Source: Trichlorobacter ammonificans (GTDB lineage Bacteria > Desulfobacterota > Desulfuromonadia > Geobacterales > Pseudopelobacteraceae). From it: a stretch of 64,000 nt of DNA. This document shows positions 1 to 8,884 of the stretch, one piece after another; positions within the stretch are counted from its first letter, which is position 1; each line of letters begins with the position of its first letter. Under the pieces are notes generated by a model that worked only from the letters and a program-made list of their open reading frames with translations, searched no databases and had not been told where the DNA came from. The position numbers were made by a program, and so were the translations under genes. The stretch spans positions 2,994,984-3,058,983 of the forward strand of contig NZ_OW150024.1 in assembly GCF_933509905.1 (NCBI RefSeq). Direction: 5' to 3'.

Positions 1-1011
1 TCCCAAGCCGCCGGATTCCTCGCCCCCCATCAGGATCGGGCGTTCCAGCATCAATTCGCAGATATGCTTGAAGCCGATCGGCGTCTCGTACAGCGGCAGC
101 CCGTACCGTTCGGCCAGCAGGTCGATCATCCGGGTGGAGGAGACGGTCTTCACCACCCCGCCGGAGAGCCCCTTGCGTTCCACCAAATGCTTCAGCAGCA
201 GCGTGAAGATGGCGTGCGAGGAAAAGAAGGCCCCCCGCTCGTCCACCGCCCCGATCCGGTCGGCATCACCGTCCAGGGCCAAGCCGACCCGGTAGCGGCC
301 CGAGGCAACCAGCCGGGAGAGCTCTTCCAGGTGCTCGCCGATCGGCTCCGGCGGTTGGCCGCCGAAGCCGGGGTTCTCGTCGCCGTGAATCTCGTCGATG
401 GTCAGCAGGCGGGCCAGGAAGCCGGAGCCGGCACCGTACATCGGGTCCACCACCGCCGGGATGGCGGCTGCCCTGATCTTCTCCAGGTCGACGCAGCGGG
501 CCAGTTGCCGCAGGTAGCCGGTGGTCGCATCGAACAGTGCCACCCGCTCTTCCCGGACTGCCCGCTCAAAAGGGATGGCGTGGACCGGACGGCCATGCTC
601 CCGGTTGTAGGCCACGATCTGCTCCAGCAGGGCGGTGGTGGTCGGCCGGGCCGAGCCGCCGTACTGCTCCTTGACCTTGAAGCCGTTATAGATCGGCGGA
701 TTGTGGCTGGCGGTCATCATGATGCCCGCACCGCTACCCTGCTCCTTGACCGCCCAGGAGACCGCCGGCGTCGGGGCATAGCTCTCGGTCAGCAGCACCC
801 GGATATCGTTGCCGGCGGCGATCTCCGCCACCCGACGGGCAAACTCGGGCGACAGAAAACGGCGGTCGTATCCGACCACCAGTCCCTTGTCCGCCAGCCC
901 CGCGCGGTGGAGCCAGTCCATGGTGGCCTGGGCCACCAGCGACAGATTGTCAAAGGTGAAATCGCGGGCAATCACGCCCCGCCAGCCATCGGTGCCAAAC
1001 TTTATCTGCAT
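1..1011 (-). CDS. Phosphoglucomutase/phosphomannomutase (partial, C-terminus beyond window)
   Basis: Alpha-D-phosphohexomutase that interconverts hexose 1- and 6-phosphates for polysaccharide or glycogen metabolism. The 337 visible residues include the active-site phosphoserine loop TASHNP (Ser about residue 102), the metal-binding DGDADR loop (about 247-252) and the sugar-binding GEESGG loop right at the window edge. The family is usually about 450-470 residues, so roughly the last 120-130 (the phosphate-binding domain) lie outside. The ATG is preceded by a GGGAGCAAGG-type ribosome site. Nearby alpha-glucan phosphorylase makes glucose 1-phosphate a plausible substrate. Glucose versus mannose specificity cannot be decided from the sequence. 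Confidence 0.9.
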   Translation of the reverse strand, partial: MQIKFGTDGWRGVIARDFTFDNLSLVAQATMDWLHRAGLADKGLVVGYDRRFLSPEFARRVAEIAAGNDIRVLLTESYAPTPAVSWAVKEQGSGAGIMMTASHNPPIYNGFKVKEQYGGSARPTTTALLEQIVAYNREHGRPVHAIPFERAVREERVALFDATTGYLRQLARCVDLEKIRAAAIPAVVDPMYGAGSGFLARLLTIDEIHGDENPGFGGQPPEPIGEHLEELSRLVASGRYRVGLALDGDADRIGAVDERGAFFSSHAIFTLLLKHLVERKGLSGGVVKTVSSTRMIDLLAERYGLPLYETPIGFKHICELMLERPILMGGEESGGLG

Positions 1012-1047
1012 GCCTTGCTCCCCATTATTCATACTGTATTGAAACGT

Positions 1048-1171
1048 AAGGTTGCTCAAAAATGACCGGATCGTCGCACCCGCAGCAAACCCCGCGGAGG
1101 CGTAGCAACGCTACGCCGCACAAAAGGGGTTTGCGGGGACGGCGGCGAGATGGCTGTTTTTGAGCAACCTT
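1048..1171. repeat. 124-bp MITE-like inverted-repeat element
   Basis: Perfect 15-bp terminal inverted repeats, AAGGTTGCTCAAAAA at 1048-1062 and its complement at 1157-1171, enclose a further nested palindrome: CAAACCCC (1086-1093) with GGGGTTTG (1126-1133), and GGCGTAGC (1099-1106) with GCTACGCC (1110-1117) around a 3-nt loop. There is no coding capacity. It lies upstream of the phosphohexomutase and just downstream of the FlhB-like gene, so as RNA it could act as a terminator-like hairpin. A 12-bp match to one end occurs at 34885-34896. A non-autonomous mobile or REP-type element is inferred. Confidence 0.75.
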
Positions 1172-1172
1172 T

Positions 1173-1454
1173 CTATGGTTTTTTCCCTTCCATCCTGTAC
1201 AGCCAGACCAGCACTTCCGCCACCGCCCGGTACAGTTCCGGGGGGATGTGCTCGTCCAGGTCAACCTGCATCAACAGGGTCACCAGTTCCGGTGACTCAT
1301 GCACATAGACGCCGGCATCGCGGGCACAGGCGATGATCGCCTCCGCCACCACCCCCTTTCCCTTGGCCACCACCACCGGGGCATAGTACCCCTGCTTGTA
1401 GGAAAGGGCGGCGGCCATCCGCTCGTCCAGCTGCTGCCGCGGCTTACGTGTCAT
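1173..1454 (-). CDS. FlhB C-terminal-like protein (EscU/YscU/FlhB family), export-switch domain only
   Basis: 93 residues matching only the cytoplasmic switch domain of the flagellar/type III export protein FlhB. It has the VVVAKGKGVVAE strand-helix and the PELYRAVAEVL(V)WLYRM end typical of the small FlhX/YlqH proteins. The NPTH autocleavage motif of true FlhB is absent and the sequence begins just after where it would lie. It overlaps the 3' end of the FliK-like gene by 11 nt, so the two are co-translated, as in the ylqG-ylqH arrangement of Bacillus. A role tuning substrate specificity of the flagellar export gate is inferred; no other flagellar gene is in the window. Confidence 0.85.
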   Translation of the reverse strand: MTRKPRQQLDERMAAALSYKQGYYAPVVVAKGKGVVAEAIIACARDAGVYVHESPELVTLLMQVDLDEHIPPELYRAVAEVLVWLYRMEGKKP

Positions 1455-3663
1455 GGTGCACCTTCAGCACACCCGTTTCAAGCCCCGCCGCCGTCAGTTG
1501 CTCCTGGAGTTCGCCGATTCCCTCCTCCAGTACCGCGGCGCTCTCCGGTGACGCCACTGCCAGGCGGGTCGAAACCCGTCCCCCTTCCAGCACGATGGTG
1601 GCGCTGACCGTCCCCAGCTTCGGCAGGGTCAGGGAAAGGGCCGTTTCCCAGCCGGCTTCCCGTTGGTGCCGATCTTCCCGCCCCGACGCTTCGTCGTCGG
1701 CACGCTCCCTGACCCGCCACTCCAGCGGCTGCCCCGGAAACAACTCTCCCTGAAAGAGCAGCTGACCGGTCTGCAGAGTGGCCAACTGTTCCTTGATGAT
1801 CGGCAGGGTACGAGGGTCGGACCCGATGTCCGATGCCGAGCCGCTTTTCCCCTTCAGGGCCGCTTCCAGAAGTTCCGGCGTCACCTCCCTGGCCGTCATC
1901 CCCTGTTGCTGGACCGCCACGGTCCGCTGCGGGCTCGATGGGGCAGCTGACGACGGCTGCTGCTGGGGAGGCTGCGGTTGCGGCGACAGTGCGCCCTGGG
2001 GTTCCCGCAGCAGGCTCTCCAGCGGGTAGCTGCCGCTGAACCAGCGGGCCAAGTGGGCCTCGTAGAAAAGACCGCTCTCCCGCAGCCCCCGGCTCAGAGC
2101 CTGTTCCAACAGCGCCGGGTCCGTAGGTGCCCCCTGCAAGAGGGTACGCAGAATGCCCAGGCCGGCTTCCAGCGGTGTGCTGCGGTTCTGCATCCCCAAC
2201 AGGGTGCTGATCCAGCGGCCGGTTTCACTTACCAGGGCGTCGCCGGACCTGCCGTGACGCACCAGCAGGAAAGTGGGGGGATCGTTCCCCACGAAAAAGA
2301 GGTTGAGGCCGTCACCGGGGCGCACCCCCTTGGGCAGCAGGACATTCAGCGTCATGTCGGCCAGCTGGATCATGAAACGGCCACCGCCGAGGCTCTGCAG
2401 CACCTCGGCCCTGAGCTGCTGGCCAGGGGCAAAGGGAAGTTCCCGGGGAAGCGTCGGCGGCAGCTCCGGCTCCAGCAGCGCCAGTCGGCTCCCCTGCATC
2501 AGCGCCTGGAGCAGGCGCAGCATTTCGTCCTCGCGTTTGGCCGGCGTCGTTGCCGCTCCCTGCAGGGAACGGGAGGAAAGCCAGGGAGTGGCGCCGTAGA
2601 TCATCGCCTCGTCCATGATGGCCGCCAGGGCCGGCGAACCGGGGGGCAGGCTGCTGATCACCTGCTGCAGACGGGCCATGACCGCCCGCTGTACCTCACC
2701 ATCACCCTCGCTCTGGGCCAACATGGTGCTCAACCAGCGGGCGGTGTCGCTGACCACCCCCGGCTGCTCGTGCACCGGTTGTCCCAAGAGGGCAAATACC
2801 GGCCTGGGCTGCTGGGTCACCAGGGCAAACCGCAGAATCTCCCCCGCCGCCACCGGGCGGGGGAGGCGCAGTTCCAGCGTCTCACCGGCCAGTTGCACCA
2901 GGGTCCTGCCGTCGGGCAGGGTCCCCCTGACCAGGGCGGTGGCCTCCTCGCCCGGCTTGAGCGGCAACGGGTGCAGCGGCTGGTTGGAGGCTTCCACCAG
3001 GGTGAAACGGGAACGTTGGGCCAGATTGAGCAACAGCCGCGATGCGGCATCCTCGAACGGCGCCGTCCCTCCGCCCGCTCCTCCCGGCATTCCCCCCTGC
3101 TGTCCGGCCAGTTGTTGTCCGGTCCGACCGGCAGCCTGCTCCGGCAGGCCGCTGGCAGCCGGCACCACCGGTCGGCCGGTGGCCGGATAGGTCAGAAAAT
3201 CGTCCAGGAAGCCGGCCATCACCGAGGATTCGCCACCGGTGCGGCGCAACAGATCGCTGATGCTCTGCAGCGAAGAACGCTGCCGGGGGTCCATGAACTG
3301 CTCGTTGGAGATCAAAAGCGAAAGCAGGCGGGAAGCGTCGGAAAGGCTGACCTGTTGCGTCGCCACCCCGGAGCGGTACATGGCAAAAGTGGGACGGGGA
3401 TCGCTGGCAATGTAGGTCAGATCAAGGTTCTGACCGGGTCGGACCTGCAGGGGAAGGTCCAGGGTCACCTGCTGGCCGCCAATCCTGACCGGCACGCGGT
3501 TTCCCTGGGCCTGTCCCAGTACCTCCGCCGTCACCCGTTGTCCGGGGGCCAGACTGAGCGACAGCCCCCCCGGCGCCTCCGACTCTGCGGAAACAAAGGA
3601 GAGGTTGGAACTGCGGGAGAGCAGGTCGTACACCTGCTGCTGAATATCGGGAGCTATGGCCAT
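1444..3663 (-). CDS. FliK-like flagellar hook-length control family protein with three repeated modules
   Basis: 739 residues. The C-terminal about 125 residues (about 615-739) resemble the Flg_hook domain of hook-length control proteins and end in a leucine-rich helix. Before it a module occurs three times, at about residues 39-97, 236-294 and 412-470: PGQ/E-x-AxV, a strand, then a PxPxF/PPTF motif, each followed by a helix of the S-D/E-x-x-R-W/L-L/I-S type. Linkers are rich in Gln, Gly and Pro. Paired by overlap with the FlhB-C-like gene, which fits a ruler/switch partner. It ends 3 bp short of the FlhB-like ATG region on the minus strand and lies 17 bp downstream of the glucan phosphorylase gene. 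Exact function is uncertain. Confidence 0.75.
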   Translation of the reverse strand: MAIAPDIQQQVYDLLSRSSNLSFVSAESEAPGGLSLSLAPGQRVTAEVLGQAQGNRVPVRIGGQQVTLDLPLQVRPGQNLDLTYIASDPRPTFAMYRSGVATQQVSLSDASRLLSLLISNEQFMDPRQRSSLQSISDLLRRTGGESSVMAGFLDDFLTYPATGRPVVPAASGLPEQAAGRTGQQLAGQQGGMPGGAGGGTAPFEDAASRLLLNLAQRSRFTLVEASNQPLHPLPLKPGEEATALVRGTLPDGRTLVQLAGETLELRLPRPVAAGEILRFALVTQQPRPVFALLGQPVHEQPGVVSDTARWLSTMLAQSEGDGEVQRAVMARLQQVISSLPPGSPALAAIMDEAMIYGATPWLSSRSLQGAATTPAKREDEMLRLLQALMQGSRLALLEPELPPTLPRELPFAPGQQLRAEVLQSLGGGRFMIQLADMTLNVLLPKGVRPGDGLNLFFVGNDPPTFLLVRHGRSGDALVSETGRWISTLLGMQNRSTPLEAGLGILRTLLQGAPTDPALLEQALSRGLRESGLFYEAHLARWFSGSYPLESLLREPQGALSPQPQPPQQQPSSAAPSSPQRTVAVQQQGMTAREVTPELLEAALKGKSGSASDIGSDPRTLPIIKEQLATLQTGQLLFQGELFPGQPLEWRVRERADDEASGREDRHQREAGWETALSLTLPKLGTVSATIVLEGGRVSTRLAVASPESAAVLEEGIGELQEQLTAAGLETGVLKVHHDT

Positions 3664-3680
3664 GGACTATCTATCGTCAG

Positions 3681-6245
3681 TTATCCCCAGATCATATAGC
3701 CCGGCTCGTACACCGGCCCCAGCCGCGGATGCCGCGGCATCACCCGCACCATGAAGGCGTAGCGGCCACAGAAGCGGCATTCCAGTTCTCCTGCGAAGCG
3801 GTACAGCCCGCCCCCCAAGACCTCCGCCGCCGCCAGCGAGACCGTCTCGCCTCCCCGGATGGTGCCCTGGTTGTCGAGCACACCGAAATACCCCTCCACC
3901 AGCACGTCATCGGGCTGAATATCACCCAGGCCAACCCGTACGGATACCGGCAGATTGCTCCCCACCGCCACCGAATCCCCCAGCGGAGCATCGACCCCTT
4001 CAATGGTTACCCCGGGCCAGAGCCCGAACAGCCGCTGTTTCCAGCCGGACAGCTCGCGGGCCAGGGCCAGGTCGTCCGCCTCCAGCTGCGCCCACTGGCG
4101 GTAGGAGGGGACGTAGGAGAACTGGGCGTACTCCTGCACCATCCGGTCGGTGGAAAAGACCGGGCAGAGGGACTGCATCGACGCCTTCATCATGCCGACC
4201 CAGTCACGGGGGATACCGTCGCCCCCCCGCTGGTAGAACAGCGGCACCACCTCTTTTTCCAGCAGATCGTAAAGGGCGCCGCTTTCCACCTGGTTCTGGT
4301 ACTCCATGTCGGCGTAGACCTCTCCCTTGCCGATGGCCCAGCCGTTGTTCCCCTGGTAGCCTTCGCACCACCAGCCATCCAGTACCGAAAGGTTCAGGCC
4401 GGCGTTGAAGGCCACCTTCATGCCGCTGGTGCCGCTGGCCTCCATGGGGCGGCGGGGGGTGTTCAGCCAGACATCCACCCCCTGCACCAGGTGACGGGCC
4501 ACCTCCATGTCGTAGTCCTCGATAAAAACGATCCGGTGCCGGAACCGCTCCTGGTGGGAGACCTGCACGATCTGGCGGATCAGCTCCTTCCCCTCGGTAT
4601 CGTGGGGGTGGGCCTTGCCGGCAAAGATGATCTGCACCGGCCGCTCGGCGTTGTTCAGAATCCGGTGCAGCCGTTCCAGGTCGCGCAGCAGCAGGGTACC
4701 CCGCTTGTAGGTGGCAAAGCGCCGGGCAAAGCCGATGGTCAGCACCTCCGGGTCCAGCACCTCGTCCGCCGTGGCGATCTCCTTGGCCGTGGCGCCGATC
4801 TGCTTCAACTGCAGCTTCAGACGGCAGCGGGCAAAATCCACCAGCCGCTCCCGGGTGGTCTGGCGGGTGCGCCACAACTCCGCATCGGGGATCCGGGAGA
4901 TGCGGCGCCAGACGTTGTGATCGGTGGGATCGTCCAGCCAGCGGGTCCCCAGGTACCGCACCAGCAGGCTGCCCATCTGACCGGACATCCAGGTGCGGGT
5001 ATGGACCCCGTTGGTGATGGAGGTAAGCGGCAGTTGCTCCTCCGGCAGCTCCGGCCAGAGGTTCTTCCACATGGAACGGGACACCTCGCCGTGAAGCTGG
5101 CTGACGCCGTTGGCATGGCCGGCCAGCTTGAGCGCCAGCACCGCCATGCAGAAACTTTCATACTGATCCCCGGGACGCTGGCGCCCCAGCCCCAGGAACT
5201 CGTCCCGGGACAGGCCGAAGGAACGGATATACTTGCTGAAATACTTGTCCAGCATCTCGGTGGGGAAGTGGTCGATCCCCGCCTCCACCGGCGTGTGGGT
5301 GGTGAAGACGTTGCCGGCCCGGGTCACTTCCAGCGCCTCGCGGAAACTGATGTTGCGCTTCTCCATCACCAGCCTGATCCGCTCCAGGGCCAGGAAGGCC
5401 GCATGCCCCTCGTTCATATGGCAAACGTTGGGAATAATCCGCAACGCCCGCAGGGCCCGCACCCCGCCGATCCCCAGCAGAATCTCCTGCAGCATCCGCA
5501 TTTCCTGGTTGCCGCCGTAGAGCTGGGCCGTGATCAGCCGGTCCTCCGGCGCATTCTCCTCCAGGTTGGTGTCCAGCAGGTAGAGCGGCACCCGTCCCAC
5601 CTGCACCCGCCAGATATGGACCTTGAAGTGACGGGGGCCGAACTCAAGCTCGATCTCCAGCGGCATGCCGGCGCTGTCCCGTTCCAGGGTCAGCGGCAGG
5701 TTGTAGAAATCGTTTTCCGGGTAAATCTCCTGCTGCCACCCCTCGTTGTTCAGGTACTGGCGGAAATAGCCCTGGCGGTAGAGCAGCCCCACCCCCACCA
5801 GCGGCAGCCCCAGGTCGGAGGCCGACTTGAGATGGTCCCCGGCCAGAATGCCCAGACCGCCGGAATAGACCGGCAGGGATTCATGCAGGCCGAACTCCAT
5901 GGAAAAGTAAGCGATCTTGAGGTTGGTATCGCCGTTATACTCCCGCTGGAACCAGGATTTTTCCCCCAGGTAGTTGGTCAACTTCTCGTCCACCATCTGC
6001 AGGTGGGCCATGAACCCCTCGTCCTGCTTCAGGGACTCCAGGGTGGTCTGCTGCAAAATTCCCAGCATCTCCACCGGGTTGTGCCGGGTTGAGCTCCAGA
6101 GGTCCTGGTCGAGACGGCGGAACAGGGAGATGGCGTCGGGCTCCCAGGACCACCAGAGGTTGTAGGCGATCCGCTGCAAAGGTGCCAACTCGTCGGAAAG
6201 GGACGGAACCACCGTGAACTTGTGCAGGTACTTTGAAAAATCCAT
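3681..6245 (-). CDS. glgP: Alpha-glucan phosphorylase (GT35)
   Basis: 854 residues. Phosphorolyses glycogen or maltodextrin to glucose 1-phosphate using pyridoxal phosphate as cofactor. The N-terminus (about 1-115) has the DUF3417-type start of the bacterial/archaeal glgP subclass, with the conserved NLWWSWEPDA segment; the catalytic centre includes EASGTSGMK, whose lysine (near residue 610) binds PLP, followed by NLSVLDGWW. The last about 130 residues form an extra beta-rich region found in this subclass. Start ATG has a moderate ribosome site (GAGG). Probably glycogen mobilisation, with the downstream phosphohexomutase feeding glucose 1-phosphate to glycolysis. Confidence 0.93.
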   Translation of the reverse strand: MDFSKYLHKFTVVPSLSDELAPLQRIAYNLWWSWEPDAISLFRRLDQDLWSSTRHNPVEMLGILQQTTLESLKQDEGFMAHLQMVDEKLTNYLGEKSWFQREYNGDTNLKIAYFSMEFGLHESLPVYSGGLGILAGDHLKSASDLGLPLVGVGLLYRQGYFRQYLNNEGWQQEIYPENDFYNLPLTLERDSAGMPLEIELEFGPRHFKVHIWRVQVGRVPLYLLDTNLEENAPEDRLITAQLYGGNQEMRMLQEILLGIGGVRALRALRIIPNVCHMNEGHAAFLALERIRLVMEKRNISFREALEVTRAGNVFTTHTPVEAGIDHFPTEMLDKYFSKYIRSFGLSRDEFLGLGRQRPGDQYESFCMAVLALKLAGHANGVSQLHGEVSRSMWKNLWPELPEEQLPLTSITNGVHTRTWMSGQMGSLLVRYLGTRWLDDPTDHNVWRRISRIPDAELWRTRQTTRERLVDFARCRLKLQLKQIGATAKEIATADEVLDPEVLTIGFARRFATYKRGTLLLRDLERLHRILNNAERPVQIIFAGKAHPHDTEGKELIRQIVQVSHQERFRHRIVFIEDYDMEVARHLVQGVDVWLNTPRRPMEASGTSGMKVAFNAGLNLSVLDGWWCEGYQGNNGWAIGKGEVYADMEYQNQVESGALYDLLEKEVVPLFYQRGGDGIPRDWVGMMKASMQSLCPVFSTDRMVQEYAQFSYVPSYRQWAQLEADDLALARELSGWKQRLFGLWPGVTIEGVDAPLGDSVAVGSNLPVSVRVGLGDIQPDDVLVEGYFGVLDNQGTIRGGETVSLAAAEVLGGGLYRFAGELECRFCGRYAFMVRVMPRHPRLGPVYEPGYMIWG

Positions 6246-6281
6246 GGGAGACCTCGGGGAAAAACGAAACCTTTAAAAACA

Positions 6282-6381
6282 GCACGCGGATCACATCTGA
6301 TTTGAGCGGATCAACGCGGATCACCAGTAAAAATCCAATAAAGATCCGCGTCAATCAGCTTGGTCCGCGTCATCCGCGTGC
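6282..6381. repeat. Nested ATCCGCGT-type inverted repeats
   Basis: Between dapF and glgP. The outer arms GCACGCGGAT (6282-6291) and ATCCGCGTGC (6372-6381) are perfect complements, as are the inner arms ACGCGGATC (6314-6322) and GATCCGCGT (6343-6351), with further degenerate GCGGATC copies between. This word family is widely repeated between genes in environmental bacteria. No open reading frame and no T-tract follow, so it is described as an intergenic repeat rather than a terminator. Confidence 0.65.
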
Positions 6382-6397
6382 CCTGTCCCTGACCTGG

Positions 6398-7234
6398 CTA
6401 CAGGTGAATCTCGCCGCTGAACACTTCCGTTGCCGGTCCGGTCATGAACACCGGCCCGTTTTCCACCCACTCCAGCTCCAGGTCGCCGCCGGCCAGGTGG
6501 TTGAGGATCTTCCGGTCCGTGACGTTGTTCAGCACGCCGGCCACGCAGACGGCGCTGGCACCGGTACCGCAGGCCAGGGTCTCGCCGGCTCCCCGCTCCC
6601 AGGTGCGCTGCTTCACTTCGCTGCGGGAGATGATCTGGATGAACTCCACGTTGGTCCGGCGGGGAAAGAGCTGGTGGTTTTCGATCAGCGGACCGTAAGT
6701 GGCCACCGGAAAGTTGTCCACGTCATCCACGTAGATGACGCAGTGGGGGTTCCCCATGGAGACGCAGGTGATCTTGAAGGTGCGGTCCAGCACGGTCAAC
6801 TCTTCGGCCACCACCCGGGGGACAGCCGGGCCGTTCATCGGGATCTCTTCGCGGGACAGTCGCGGCGGCCCCATGTTCACCCGCACCCGCTCGATCTTGT
6901 TGGCGCTGTCGGGGAACAGCTGCAGGGTCAGGATACCGGCGCCGGTCTCGGCGGTAATCTCGGTTTTGCTCACGATACCATGATCGTAGGCGTACTTTGC
7001 AACGCAGCGGATACCGTTGCCGCACATCTCCGACTCGGAACCGTCGCTGTTGAACATCCGCATCCGCACATCGGCCGTGTCCGAGGGCATGATCAGGATC
7101 AGGCCGTCGGAACCGATGCCGAAGTTCCGGTTGGAAACCGCAACGGCCACCGCCGCCGGGTCCGCCACCTGCTCCTCAAAACAGTTCACATAGACATAAT
7201 CATTGCCTGCGCCGTGCATCTTGGTGAATTTCAT
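6398..7234 (-). CDS. dapF: Diaminopimelate epimerase
   Basis: 278 residues, full family length. Interconverts LL- and meso-diaminopimelate, the last step before lysine and the source of the peptidoglycan cross-linking residue. The two catalytic cysteines are visible in MCGNGIRC (Cys about 71) and [10 protein letters not shown] (Cys about 222), and the start [12 protein letters not shown] is diagnostic. GGAGG lies 6 nt before the ATG. It diverges from folK across a 148-bp region; on the minus side a weak TTGTTG-17-TATTTT promoter can be drawn, not compelling. Confidence 0.97.
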   Translation of the reverse strand: MKFTKMHGAGNDYVYVNCFEEQVADPAAVAVAVSNRNFGIGSDGLILIMPSDTADVRMRMFNSDGSESEMCGNGIRCVAKYAYDHGIVSKTEITAETGAGILTLQLFPDSANKIERVRVNMGPPRLSREEIPMNGPAVPRVVAEELTVLDRTFKITCVSMGNPHCVIYVDDVDNFPVATYGPLIENHQLFPRRTNVEFIQIISRSEVKQRTWERGAGETLACGTGASAVCVAGVLNNVTDRKILNHLAGGDLELEWVENGPVFMTGPATEVFSGEIHL

Positions 7235-7347
7235 CCGCTTCCTCCATCGTAATCGGTTTCAGAGTCTGAAAATACCAGAAGACCCACGGCCCAACAAGCC
7301 GAAACTCATGCCGATTTGCAAGCTGTTGGGACAGCACGTACCGCCGG

Positions 7348-7376
7348 TTGACGCTGTCCGGCAACTGTGCTTTAAT
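7348..7376 (+). promoter_or_regulatory. Sigma-70 promoter placing transcription start at the folK GTG
   Basis: TTGACG at 7348-7353, a 17-bp spacer, and TTTAAT at 7371-7376. A start 6-8 nt downstream falls on 7382-7384, exactly at the GTG (7383) that begins the conserved FolK sequence. No Shine-Dalgarno sequence precedes this GTG, which supports a leaderless message. Confidence 0.6.
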
Positions 7377-7382
7377 CCCGAT

Positions 7383-7880
7383 GTGGAAACCGAGGCTTAC
7401 ATCGCCCTGGGCTCGAACCTGGGAGACCGGGAACTGAACCTGCTCCGGGCCGTTGCCGAGCTGGGCAGACTTCCCGGATGCCGGGTCACCGCCCTCTCCG
7501 GTTTCTACGAGACCGCACCGGTCGGCATGCCCGACGGCACCCCCTCCTTCTACAACGCCGTACTCAGATTGTCGACAACCGTAGCATCCCCGCTTGACCT
7601 GCTCCACGAACTGCAGCGGATCGAGCGCGACCTGTTCGGCCGCAGCCGCAGCACAACGCCGCAGTCCCGCAGGATGGACCTGGATCTGCTGCTGTTCGGG
7701 GAGCAGACCCGGGCAACCGAGGAATTGACCCTGCCTCATCCCCGGATGACGCAACGGAAATTCGTTCTAATGCCGCTCTTGGAGATCACCCCGGACCTGA
7801 TCGACCCGAGGAGCGGCAGACCGCTTCGGGAGTTGTTGCCGACCTTGCCGCCCGACCAGCAGGTTCGGGCACTGGAGTAA
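7383..7880 (+). CDS. folK: 2-amino-4-hydroxy-6-hydroxymethyldihydropteridine pyrophosphokinase
   Basis: Transfers pyrophosphate from ATP to hydroxymethyldihydropterin in folate synthesis. About 165 residues. The N-terminus [14 protein letters not shown] is the family hallmark, followed by [10 protein letters not shown] and the catalytic [10 protein letters not shown] and LPHPRM motifs. The frame is open upstream to 7203, but family alignment puts the start at GTG 7383, and the promoter at 7348-7376 would be inside any longer gene. An ATG at 7308 is the alternative and would add 25 non-conserved residues. Followed after 8 nt by the YHS gene and then transaldolase, apparently one operon. Confidence 0.92.
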   Translation: METEAYIALGSNLGDRELNLLRAVAELGRLPGCRVTALSGFYETAPVGMPDGTPSFYNAVLRLSTTVASPLDLLHELQRIERDLFGRSRSTTPQSRRMDLDLLLFGEQTRATEELTLPHPRMTQRKFVLMPLLEITPDLIDPRSGRPLRELLPTLPPDQQVRALE

Positions 7881-7888
7881 CCCACGTC

Positions 7889-8167
7889 ATGGCACGTCTG
7901 CTCGTTTCACTGCTGTTCCTGTACATCGGCTACCGGATCGTCAAGGCTCTCTTTGCAAAGAAAAGCGGCCGGGAGCCGGTCCCGGCACCACCTGCTGCCG
8001 AGGATACCGTCCAGGATCCGATCTGCGGCGTCTATATCGCCAAGGAGGATGCCGTTGTCGGCACCCTCGAAGGCACGCGGCACTATTTCTGTTCAATGGA
8101 CTGCCTGGAAAAATTCCGGGACAGGCTCGATCATACCCCATCATCCAACTCTGGAGGAACAGCATGA
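7889..8167 (+). CDS. Small membrane-anchored YHS/TRASH-type metal-binding protein
   Basis: 92 residues. One N-terminal hydrophobic helix (about 2-20) is followed by a Lys/Arg stop-transfer stretch, a Pro-Ala linker and a YHS-like domain DPICG-x(n)[12 protein letters not shown], with three cysteines in the spacing known to bind metal. The family is common next to housekeeping genes in Geobacter relatives. Its start follows folK by 8 nt and its stop overlaps the transaldolase start by 4 nt, so translation is coupled. A role in metal handling at the membrane is inferred only. Confidence 0.8.
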   Translation: MARLLVSLLFLYIGYRIVKALFAKKSGREPVPAPPAAEDTVQDPICGVYIAKEDAVVGTLEGTRHYFCSMDCLEKFRDRLDHTPSSNSGGTA

Positions 8168-8808
8168 AGTTTTTCATCGACACCGCCGACGTCGCCGAAA
8201 TCCGCGCCGCCCACGACCTGGGCCTGGTGGACGGCGTCACCACCAACCCGTCCCTGATCGCCAAATCCGGCCGCAAGTTCAAGGATGTGATCAAGGAGAT
8301 CACCGCCATCGTGGATGGTCCCATCTCTGCCGAAGTGATCTCGCTTGACGCTGCCGGCATGGTGAAAGAGGCCAAGGAACTGGTCAAGATCCACAAGAAC
8401 ATCGTCATCAAGGTACCGATGACCACCGAAGGGCTCAAGGCCACCAAGCAGCTCACCAGCCTCAAGATTAAAACCAACGTCACCCTGATCTTCACCCCGA
8501 TGCAGGCCCTGCTGGCGGCCAAGGCCGGCGCCACCTACGTCTCCCCCTTCGTGGGGCGGCTGGACGACATCTCCCAGGACGGCATGGGGATCATCGAGGA
8601 AATCCGCACCATCTTCGACAACTACGGCTACACCACGGAAATCATCGTGGCCAGCGTGCGCAACCCGATCCATGTGCTCAACTCCGCCCTGATCGGTGCC
8701 GACATCGCCACCATTCCCTACAGCGTCATGGTGCAACTGGCCAAGCATCCCCTGACCGACGCCGGTATCGCCAAATTCCTGGAAGACTGGGAGAAGGTCC
8801 CCAAATAG
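8164..8808 (+). CDS. tal: Transaldolase / fructose-6-phosphate aldolase family
   Basis: 214 residues, the short TalC/Fsa-type class. Moves a dihydroxyacetone unit between sugar phosphates in the non-oxidative pentose phosphate pathway. Visible motifs are [20 protein letters not shown] and IKVPMTTEG, whose lysine (about 83) forms the Schiff base; PFVGRLDD follows. GGAGGAACAGC precedes the ATG. Transaldolase and F6P aldolase activities cannot be told apart here; the transaldolase annotation is commoner in this lineage. It ends an operon with folK and the YHS gene. Confidence 0.93.
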   Translation: MKFFIDTADVAEIRAAHDLGLVDGVTTNPSLIAKSGRKFKDVIKEITAIVDGPISAEVISLDAAGMVKEAKELVKIHKNIVIKVPMTTEGLKATKQLTSLKIKTNVTLIFTPMQALLAAKAGATYVSPFVGRLDDISQDGMGIIEEIRTIFDNYGYTTEIIVASVRNPIHVLNSALIGADIATIPYSVMVQLAKHPLTDAGIAKFLEDWEKVPK

Positions 8809-8834
8809 CGGCACCAGGTTCCACTGAAACAGCG

Positions 8835-8870
8835 ACGGCCGGCAGATTCCATATCCGCCGGCCGTTTTTT
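8835..8870 (+). terminator. Rho-independent terminator after transaldolase
   Basis: ACGGCCGGC (8835-8843) pairs with GCCGGCCGT (8857-8865), then a T-run to 8870. It closes the folK-YHS-transaldolase operon. Confidence 0.88.
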
Positions 8871-8884
8871 CGTGCGTATGCCGT

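Noticed and set aside
1978..3699. A 573-codon plus-strand frame antisense to the FliK-like gene
   Set aside because: Shadow frame; the minus strand product has repeated, alignable modules and correct operon spacing.
7203..7382. The first 60 codons of the long folK frame
   Set aside because: No family similarity, and they would overlap the dapF start and contain the folK promoter.
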